A DNA stretch of 32,423 bases, taken from positions 1 to 32,423 of IMG/VR virus record IMGVR_UViG_3300010297_000037; one strand, written 5' to 3'. The position numbers and the translations under genes are program-made. This document shows, in pieces, positions 6,247 to 18,200 of this stretch (positions are counted from its first letter, which is position 1; every line of letters starts with the position of its first letter). Below the pieces are notes generated by a model, which searched no databases, had not been told where the DNA came from, and saw nothing but the letters and a program-made list of their open reading frames with translations. The DNA is from a virus.

Positions 6247-9200
6247 ATGTCAGATAAAAGAATCCAATTTAGCAACATTGTCCATAATCAACTTCCATCC
6301 TATGTCAAGGAAGAGTTTCCGTTAGTATCAGAATTTTTATCACAATATTATCTTTCTCAAGAGTTTCAAGGGGCACCTATTGATTTAATTCAAAATATTG
6401 ACACGTATATTAAAGTTGATCAAATAACTTCCCAAGCAGAATCTACTATTTTATTTGACGATATTTCTTCTTTTGATAGCACTATCTTTATAGATTTATT
6501 CTCAACACCAACAGGAACAAATGGGTTTCCTGAAAAGTATGGATTGTTAAAAATTAATGATGAAGTAATTACATATACCGGAAAAACTTTTAATTCTTTT
6601 ACTGGTTGTATAAGAGGATTTAGTGGAATAAGTTCTTATACTTCACAAAATAAACCGGATCAATTAGTTTTTTCTAAATCAGAATCAACAGAACATTCTT
6701 CCGGATCAACTATTACTAATTTAAGTTCTTTATTTTTAAAAGAATTTTTATTAAAAATAAAACACCAATTAACACCTGGATTTGAAAATAGGGAATTTGT
6801 TGATGGATTAAATGATTCACTTTTTATTAAACAATCCAAAGATTTTTATCGTAGTAAAGGAACAGATCAATCATTTAAAATATTGTTTAAATCTTTATAT
6901 GGTGAAGATGTACGCATTATTAGACCTAAAGAATATCTTTTTAGACCTTCAGACGCACAATTTCAAATTACAAATGATCTTGTTGTAGAAAGTATTGAAG
7001 GAAATCCTGAAGAACTAGAAAATAATACTCTATATCAAAATGAATATTTAAATTTCACTAAAGCATATGCACCTATTACTAAAGTTGAAAGAATAAGATC
7101 CAAAGAAGGTAAAAATTATTACAAATTAAGTATTGACGCCAGTTACGATAGAGACATTAGAGTAGATGGTGCTTTATATGGAGAGTTTAAAGTTCATTCT
7201 CAAACAAAAGTAATTGGCGAATATAATTCAAACTCAACTGCAATTGATGTTGATTCTACTGTAGGATTTTTGAATAGTGGAGAACTTTCAGTAGTTTATA
7301 ATGATGGTTCTATTGGAGTAATTAAATACACTTCAAAAAATATAAATCAATTTTTTGGATGTACTGGTATAACTGGAATTATTAAAGATTCTTCGACTAT
7401 TAGTGTTAATACATTTGCAAGTGACGAAAATCAAAATATAAAGGTAAGAATTACTTCAGTATTGGGAGGAATTGATATTGTTGATGATACGTTTTCTCAA
7501 AGAAAGAACAATATTTCTGATATAAAAACCTTAGGAGTTAACTCTGAAGATTTTGTTTCTAATAATTGGTTTTTTAATATATCACCAACATACTCTGTAG
7601 AATTTATTTCTTTAGTCGATGATTCGGATAAAACTTATAGGATTATTACCAGAGAAAATAATATTTTTAAAATAGGTGATACCTTAAAAATTAAAGGTAG
7701 TGATAATATAGAAAAAAATTCATTTATTGTTGATATTATTTCAAATAAATCATTTAATATTAAAGGGCAAGGAAATTTATCAATTTCTGATACTTACACT
7801 ATTCAGAAAAATATTTTAAAAACAAATTCATCAACATTCCCAAATATTTCACTTTTTAATGCGAACGTTCAAAACATTTATAAAGACAAAGAAAAAACAT
7901 TAGTAGCATCTGCATCTTTACCTTATTATGGAAGTCAATCATTAAATATATCAAATAAAGAAATATTATTCTCAGGTAATTTTGTCTCAAACACTTTTAA
8001 AATTACTACAAATACAGATCATGGATTTTATACAGGAGATTCTGTATATTATACTCCAGAAAAAATTGAATATAGTTATATAGACCAAAATGGCATTACT
8101 AGAATTGGAATCAAAGTCGCTTCAAATTTATTTGGAGGAGAATTTATTGTCACTGGAATTGATAATGGAAAATTTGTCGAAAATAGAATTCCTCCAGGAG
8201 AAGGAATTTATTTTATTAAAAGAATAGATCCAAATACTATTAAACTTGCACTTAGCAGGTCCGATATTTTTAATTCAAAATTTATTTCAATAGAAAATTC
8301 AGTAACTGTAAATTCTAACAAAATTGTATATTATAACTTCAATAATAAATCTTTGTCTTCACAAAAATTACTTAGAGAAATTAGTACCCCAGTGAATGAT
8401 GGTGGAGTTTATATTACCGAACCTGGATTTACTGGCATTTTGATTAATGGAGTAGAAATATTAAATTATAAATCTAGAGATGTTGTTTATGCCGGTCCTC
8501 TAACTGAAATAGAAGTTACTTCTCCAGGTCAGGGATATGATATCATTAATCCCCCTATCTTATCAATTGAGGATCGTATAGGAGTAGGAGCATCTGGATA
8601 CTGTGCGGTTAAAGGGTCTTTACAAGAAATACGAGTTGTTAATACTGGATTTGATTATGATGAAGTACCAGCAATCAAAATAACAGGAGGGAACGGTATT
8701 GGAGCAAAGGCATTTGCATGTATGAAATTGATTGATCACCAATCAATTTTTAATTCAGAAATAAATTCTGCTCAAATTTCTTTAGTAAATAATACTATTG
8801 GATTTTCAACCTATCATAAGTTTAGAAATGCTGAGAGGGTGATTTATACTACAGATAGTCAACGAGGTGTTGGAGGTCTTTCTACAGATGCCTCATACTA
8901 TGTTTGTGTCCAGTCACCAACACAACTAAAACTTCATAAAACATTGAATGATGCAGTTTCTGGAATTAACACAATATCATTCACTTCTTTTGGAGTTGGA
9001 AATCATTTACTAAGATCTTATAATAAAAAATTAGTACTTGGATCTGTAAATATTCAAAATTCCGGAACAGGATATGAAAATAAAAAAAGAACCGTTTCTA
9101 GTACTGTATCTGGAATTAATACCTCAATCAATCAAATCAATATTAATACTCACGACTTTAAAAGTGGAGAGATTGTAAAATATTCAACAAGTGGAACTGC

Positions 9201-12200
9201 AATTGGAGGATTAACTAATAATACTGAATATTATATAACTGTAGTTGATAATGATAGATTTAAATTATCTCAAGTTGGATCTGAATTTCAATCTAAAGAT
9301 TTCTTTTATAATACAAGACAATTTTTAAATTTTACTTCTATTGGTTCTGGTGTTCACACTTTTAACTATCCAGAAATTTCTGTAGAGGTAATTGGTAATG
9401 TTGGTGGATCTGTTCAATTTAAAGCACAAGTTCAACCAATCTTTAGAGGAGAAATTTTATCAGTCCATTTAGAATCTGGTGGCACAAATTATGGTTCTCC
9501 TGATATTTTAAATCATAATAGAAAACCAACAATCAGTCTTTTAAGAGGTTTTGGAGCACAAGTAACTCCTATTGTATCTAATGGAAGAATTATTGAAGTT
9601 TTAGTAAATTCATATGGTAGTGGATATAATTCTCCACCAAATTTAGATATTCTTGGAGAAGGTATTGGAGCAGTTCTTACTCCAATTGTAGAAAATGGGG
9701 AACTAGTAGAAGTAAAGGTCATAGAGTCTGGTATTGGTTATTCCCCAAATACTACTGTAGTAATAATTACTCCTTCCGGTTCATTTGCCGAATTTTATCC
9801 AAAAATTCAAATTTGGAATGTAAATTTATTTGAAAAATTTCTTCCAATTATTAAAGAAGATGATGGAATATTATCAGAAGGTTTAAATGAAAATTATGGA
9901 CTTCAATATTCACATTTATATGCACCAAGAAAGTTAAGGGAAATTGTTTATTCGACAGATCAAAAAGGAAATATTCTTTATGGGCGAAAAGATTTAAGAA
10001 AATTGTCCAATAAAGAAATAAATTCAACAGATCACTCGCCAATTATTGGTTGGGCATATGACGGAAATCCAATTTATGGACCTTATGGATATCTAACCAA
10101 ACAAGGAGGAATTGTTGCTCAAATGAAATCTGGTTATAGAATTGACCTGAAATCAAATAGACCTTCTTTAACTAATTTTCCACAAGGATTCTTTGTTGAG
10201 GATTACACACATTTTAGCGTTTCAGATGAAACATTTCTTGATGAAAAGAATGGAAGATTTTGTGTAACTCCAGAGTATCCGAATGGAACCTATGCATATT
10301 TTGCTACTATTAATAACGGATTATCTGATTCTTCTGGTGTTTTTGCTGGATTTAAAAAACCAGTATTTCCATTTTTTATTGGAAACGAATTTAAATCAAA
10401 ACCAAATAAATTTAACTTTAAAAAATCTTCAAATCAAGAAGATATTGATCTAAATGAAACAAAGTGGTCCAGGAATACATCACCATATAATTTAACTGAA
10501 AATGGAATATCTTATAATTATCTGGAGTTGCCAAATAATTTAAACCAAACACTCGAAACTGTATTTACTTCCCCAGGCACCATTGAAAATATAAAAATAA
10601 TTTCGGGTGGGTCTGGATATAAAGTTGGAGATAAAATCATTTTTGATAACGAAGAAACACGAGGATCAAATGCATCAGCAGAAGTTGAACGAATTTTAGG
10701 AAAACCTGTAGATACCATTAGTATTGCTTCAACCACCGTTTTTAATGTTGAATTTCATCCAAGTGGAAATCAAGGAACATTTATAGCATTTGCAGAAAAT
10801 CCACATAACTTTATAAATCTGGATACTATTAATCTTTCAGGATTTAATACTACATCATCCTTACTTGAAGGATCATATAAAGTCGGAGTGGCAACAAATA
10901 CAATTGCACTAACTTCTGGAATTGGTAGCATTTCAGTAACGGGTATCGTAACTTATTTTTCAGTTGCAGGAAATCTAAAATATCCAAATATTCGTGAAAA
11001 TGATGTTTTAGGAATTGGAACTGAACAAGTTAAAGTACTTAATATTGATGAAAAATCTTCTAGAATTAGAGTTTTAAGAGGAATTAATGGAACTGTGGGG
11101 TCTTCACATAGTTCTAGTGACATTTTACACGAAATTTCAAGAAAATTAATCATCAATACTGGACTTACTATTCAGTATGATCATAAAGTAAATAAAGAAA
11201 TTTACTTTAATCCAATTGATTCTCTTGGAGTAGGGACAGTTTCTGGGGTAGGAATTGGTACTACTATTGTATTTTCCAATCCTGGAGTTGGAATTACAGA
11301 GATATTTATCCCTACACAATCCATTTACATTCCAAATCACAATCTATCAACAGGTGATGAGTTAATCTATTCTAGTAATGGAGGAATTCCAATTGGAGTT
11401 TCTACAAATGGAATATCAACTTCAGTATCAATTAGTGATCAATCATTATTATATGTTGCTAAGTTCGATGAAAATTTGATTGGTATTTCTACTTTTAGAG
11501 TTGGTCTTGGGACTGCAGGTACTTTTGTTGGATTAACAAGCAATACAAATACTTTTGGATTATTATACTTTACCAATTTTGGTGTAGGTGATTATCATAG
11601 TTTTAAAACAACTTATAATACTCTTATTGGAAATATATCAAGAAATACTGTAACAGTATTTACCTCACAAACTCACGGTTTATTAAACAATGATATGGTT
11701 TTTGTGGATGTAAATCCATCAATTGCATCAACATTTGTAGTTAGATATGATGATTATAATAAAAAACTTTTATTAAATCCTAAAGACTTTATTTCTTCAG
11801 GAATTAATACATCAACAAATACGATTACAATCAACAATCATGGATTTATCAAAGGACAAAAAATAGTCCATACATCTCTATCTCCGTCAATTGGATTAAA
11901 CAATAATAAAGAATATTATATTGTTTTTGTAGACAATAATAATATTAGATTAACTAATAGTTATTTTGAGTCTGTTAATCCAAAACCTGCTGTGGTCGGA
12001 ATTACTAGTGCATCTGACGGTACGTTATCATTAATTAATCCACCAATTGATACTTATAGAAGTTCTTCTGTTATATTTGATTTATCAGATTCTTCACTAT
12101 CATATACTCAACAATCTACAAATTATCCAGCATTTGATCTTAGATTCTTTAAAGATTCAAATCTAACAGAAATTTATGATAGCAATGCAGATGATAATAT

Positions 12201-15200
12201 TTTTGAAGTTCAAAAAACTGGTATTGTTGGTGTTACAAGTGATGCAAAAGTAACTTTAACTATAAATCAACAAACTCCGGAAAATTTATATTTTAATCTA
12301 GTTCCAATTTATAATGGAACATTACCAGAAAATAAAAAACTTATAAGTGTAGATACTGATGTTACCTCAAATAATGCGATACTAGTTAAGTCTAGCATTT
12401 ATAATGGAAGATATAATGTAATTGTAGGATCATCAACATCTTTTACTTATACCATTCCATCAGTTCCGGAAAAAGATTTTTACACTTCAAATCAGTCAAT
12501 TTTAAGTTATGAGACCACTTCTAAAAATACTGTTGGTTCTATTTCCAAAATTAAGATGTCCAATAAAGGGCAAAATTATTATTCTTTACCAAAAATTTCC
12601 GACATCGATTCTATTGAAGGATTTGGGTTTGTTTTGGAACCAGTAAGCAGGTCTATTGGCAAAATAAAAACTACTAGGATCAAAGATATTGGATTTAATT
12701 TTCCTTCAGACTTTACTGCTAGACCTAGTATAGCAATTCCACAGATTATAAAAGTGGATCCGCTGTCATCATTAAAGTCTATTGAAGTTGTTTCTTTTGG
12801 GAGAGGATATATTTCTGCACCAAAACTTTTAGTGTTAGATGGAATAACTGAAAAAGTGGTTCCTGAGATCGATCTTAAACTAACTTTAGGCAATAACAAA
12901 GTTGAAATTTTAAAAAATTCTTTTGCACTTAATGATGTAACTCCAACAATTTTACCTATACAAAATTCTAATGGAGTAGGAATTTCGTCTATTAAATATG
13001 AATCTTCAACTAAAGAAGTAATTGTAAATTTAGCAGTTGGATTTAGCACAGCAAATTCTTTCCCATTTGCTATAAACGATAAAGTTTTAATTGAGAATAT
13101 TAGTGTAGGTGTTAATTCTACTGGAAAAGGATTTAATTCTGAAAATTATAATTATAAACTTTTTAATATTACTTCCGTAAATGCTAATCTTGGTGGATTT
13201 GGATCAGTAACTTATAGTTTAGATGGTTTTCTTAACAACTCAGAAATTCCTGGAATTTTCGATTCAATAAATTCTTCAGGAAGAATAATTGCAAGTAAAT
13301 ATTTTCCAACATTTATTACAAATTTGGAAAAAAGTAATTATCTGGTTGGAGAAGAAGTAACCACAAATTCTACAAAAGGTAGAGTTGAAAACTGGGATTC
13401 AAAGACAAATTTTGTAAGTGTTGTTTCTAAAAATAATTTTAAAGTTGGAGAAATTATTAAAGGATCTGCATCAAAAACACAAGGTATTGTTACAGAAGTA
13501 AATTATTTTGATGCCTTCTTCATTTTATCTTCTTCATCAAGATTTGTAAATGGATGGAAATCTAGTGCAGGGTTTTTAAATGATAATATTCAAAGAATTC
13601 AAGATAGTTTATATTATCAAAACTTCTCATATTCTCTAAGTTCTAGGGTTGACTTTGATACCTGGGATAACACGGTAAGTACTTTAAATCATACATCTGG
13701 ATTTAAGAAGTTTTCTGATTATCAATTAGAATCAAATTTAAGCACAGAAACTTCAAATGCGCTCGTAGTCAATTTGCCTTCAGATGTAACTTCAGTTGAT
13801 GTTGTGAGTGATATAGTTGAGGTTATAAATTTGAACTGTGCGTATGATTTTGATTTAGTAAGAGAAAATGTACTTAGCGGTAGTGAAAGAATATTTTCAG
13901 ATGAAATAATTTTTTCAAATAGAATTTTGACAGATTATGCAGCATCTATTGGAAATAGAGTTCTTTCTATTGATAATATCAGTTCACAATTTAATAGTAA
14001 TCCAAGACCTACACAATTTTCTGAAGTTTATAGATTTAATATTGCCGATATAAGAGCTCAAAAATATATCACATATATCAGAGATAAAAGATTTACTGGT
14101 GAAAGACAACTTTTAATTACTACAACTCTTAGGGATGATACTGGAAATGGATATTTAAATCAATATGCAAGAATTGAAAGTACTTATGATATGGGATCTT
14201 TTGACTTTGTAATTGATGGAACTGAAGGTGTTCTTTTATTCTATCCAACAAAATCTAGCATTAATGATTTTGATGTTACAACTTTATCCTACAATATTAA
14301 TGATAATCTTTCTGGAATTGGAAGTACTAATTTTGGAGAAATAATTGACATTAAATCAAATAGTATATTGGTTTCTTCTGGACCAACAACTATTGTTAGT
14401 ATCGCCAATACTTATAGATCTGCAAAGATTTTAGTTTTAATTGTATCGGATAATCAACAATATGAATTTGATGAATTAACATTAATTCATGATGGAACTA
14501 ATGTTAAATTTTTAGAATACGGACAATTGACTACACACTCATTTGATTCACATTCAAGCAGTGGTCTTGGTACATATTATCCATATTTATCTGGTTCAGA
14601 TCTAAAAATTGATTTTACGCCCAATGTTGGATCTGTAGTGACTGTTAATACTATTCAGGTTTTATTTGCAAATACTACTTCGGTAGGTATAGGTACTTAT
14701 GATATGAAACACGCTAGATTGGAAGGAAGATCCACATCTATTGCTTCAACATCAACTCCATCACCATCTATTATTAGTGAATATCCTGATGCTTACGATA
14801 GCGCATATTTTATCGTACAAGTTTCCGATAATACAAATAATATACACCAAATATCCGAAGTAGCACTAATTGATGATGGAACAGATGTTTATATTACAGA
14901 ATATGCAAATGTCAATACTTTTTCTGGTCTCGGCACAATTGGTGCTCAAAGAACTTCATCGGCAGTTGATTTAATCTTTACACCATTACCAAATATTGGC
15001 GTTGATGTTAAAGTTTATTTAAATGCTTTGAGATATCAAGATGATGAAAAGGATATTCTAAGTTTTGTTAACTCCGAAATTCAAACTGTCTACGGAACTT
15101 ATGAAGGTTCGGAGAGAGATATTAAAAGGGCATTCAATTTAACTCATAAAAATGACCCTATTTTTGAGAGATATTTTGAGGGTTATAATTCTTCCATAGT

Positions 15201-18200
15201 TGATATCGAAAATGACTTTATTATTATACCAAATCATTTCTTTGTAAGTGGAGAATTGGTTAAATATAGCACTGGCATTGTAGGAACCGAGAATTCTATC
15301 GGTATTGCAACTACAAGTTTTGTTGGAATTGGATTAACTGATAAGCTTCCAGAAAATATATATATTGTTAAGTTTAGTGAAGATATAATCAAATTCGCAA
15401 GAACTGCTGAAGATGCGTTGAATATTATTCCAAGAACTTTAGATATTACTAGTGTTGGTATTGGGTCTGAACATAGAATAGTATCTACAAATCAAAATGC
15501 AAAAGTTCTACTTGCAATTGATAATTTAATTCAATCTCCTGTAGTTTCTACTGCAATCACAACTACACTTGCAATTAATGCATTTACGACCGATGATATA
15601 CTTTATTTCTCTGACGCTAATTTATTTTTTGATAGCGATTTAATTCGCATTGGAGATGAAATAATGCGTGTTGAAGGTGTTGGTATTGGAAGTACTAACG
15701 GAATCAGAGTTCGCAGACCATGGTTGGGCACTGTGATTGCTGGTTATTCTACTGGATCTTTAGTTACCAAGATTAGTGGCAACTATAATATTGTAGACAA
15801 TGTTCTTAATTTTGCAGAGGCACCTTATGGAAATATTCTATTAAGTTCCACCACAAATCCCCCAGATGAAAGGGATTGGGTTGGAATATCAACAGGATCA
15901 TTTTTTCAAGGCAGAAGTTTTATAAGATCTGGAATTATAAACTCAATAGAAGAAACATATTCTAAGAATTATATCTTTAATGATGTATCTTCAGAGTTTA
16001 ATGGTATTACTAAAGAATTTACTCTAAAATCTAATGGATTTAATGTTTCCAATATCGAAAATAAAAATGCCCTAATATTAATCAATGATATTTTTCAAGG
16101 ACCAGGATTAAATTATGATTACACATTATCAGAATCTGCTGGAATAACGTCTATTAGATTTACCGGAACCGCAGCATCAGTTTCATATGATATTAATAAT
16201 ACAAGTATTCCTCGTGGAGGAGTCATAGTTTCTGTAGGTTCAAAAGAAGGATTTGGTTATCAACCTTTAGTTTCTGCTGGTGGAACTGCAACGGTTTCTA
16301 TTGCTGGCACTATCGAATCAATTAGTATTGGAAATAGTGGTTCTGGTTATAGAGAAAGTGTTCAGGTTGTTAATGTTGGCGTAAAAACATCGTCTATAGG
16401 AATACCAAATATTGAATTTATTGGAACTGCAATCGTGAGTGGGGGTCATGTTGTAAGTATTGCAATTACGAATCCAGGTACCGGATACACTTCATCTAAT
16501 CCACCATATGTAGTATTTGATAAACCACTATCATATTCTAATATTCCATTAATTTACAGTTCAGGATCTTCTGGAGTAGGTACACAAGCAAAAATTAATA
16601 TAGTTGTTGGACAAGGTTCTAGTATTATTGATTTTGAAATTACAAATACTGGTTATAGGTATGGTCAAAATGAGGTTCTTACAATTCCTGTAGGTGGAAC
16701 TACTGGAATTCCAACCACAGGAATTTCATTCAATGAGTTTCAAATTTCAATTCAAAAGACCACTAAGGATAAATTCTCTGGATGGTCAATTGGAGAACTT
16801 CAGGTTTTTGATAATTTTGATAGTAGATTTGATGGCGAAACATCGTCATTCCCCCTTACAGTTAATGGAAATTTAATCTCCATTCGTTCATTTAAAGGAT
16901 CAAATATCAATGTACAGGATACTTTACTAGTTTTTATCAATGATACTATTCAAGAACCCGGAAAAGGATACGTATTCCTTCCTGGTGGAAGCACATTAAG
17001 ATTCACGGAACCACCTAAGATTGGAGACACCTCAAAGATTCTCTTCTATAGAGGAAGTGGATCTGTCGATGTTGTGGATGTTGATATTTTAGAAACTATT
17101 AAGATTGGAGATGAATTGACCATTGGATATGACCCTTCTCTAGGACAATCTCCAACTTTACAAGAAGAGTCTAGAACAGTTACTAGTATTAATTCTATCG
17201 ATCTTGTCAATACAAATCCATACTTTGGATCAGGAATCACTGGAGATGAAAATATGGAAAGACCTGTGAAATGGTGCAGACAAACTGAAGATAAAATTAT
17301 TAACGAACAAGAAGTTTCAAAAGATAGAATTCTTTACAATGCAGTGATTAATTCATTATCATACTTAATTCAACCTGTTGGAATTGAATCTACTGTTGTT
17401 TATGTTGATAATATAAGACCATTCTTCGATCAAATAAATGAAAACGTTCAATCTTTAGAATTCCAAAAAAAAGTTACCTTTATTCCACAAGAATCTAAAG
17501 TTGGCGCTTCCGCAACTGCAGTCGTATCTATTGCAGGAACCATTACATCTATTGAAGTAACAAATGGTGGACAAGGATATCTTAGTTTACCATTAGTTAC
17601 AATCCAAAATTCTGTTGGAATTGGAACCACTCTAAGTGTTAACGCATCTGCAATATCTTCTATAACTTCAGGAAATGTGACTTCAATTCAAATTGTTAAT
17701 CCAGGTATTGGATATACATTTACAAATCCTCCGATTGTTCTAATTGAACCACCAAATACATTCAATGAAACTAATGAGGTAGAAACTTACGAAGGTGATT
17801 TTGGATATATTGTTGGAATTTATACAGGATCTGTTGGAGTTGCATCAACTGCACTAATATTTGATTTTTATATTTCAGAAAATTCTTTCTTGAGAGATAG
17901 TTCAATAACCGGAGTAACATCAATTAGCGGCATACAAACTGGATACTATTTTGTAACACACAATTCAAGTGTTGGAAATTCAATAACATCATTAGATTCA
18001 AGCGGATTTGTAGTTGGCATAGGAACAACATTTATAGATAATGTTTATCAAGCATCTGCAGTATCAATTGCACAAACTACAGTGTCTGGAATAGGTCTTA
18101 CTTATGTTGTAAGAGTAACTACAAGTGTGCAAGATTATAGTTCCTTGGTTGGAATTAATACGTATAACTTCTTTGGCGAATATAGTTGGGGTAAAATACA

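Noticed and set aside
12579-13049. 156-codon frame on the - strand inside the giant gene
   Set aside because: It is a shadow of the + strand coding sequence, with no independent signal.
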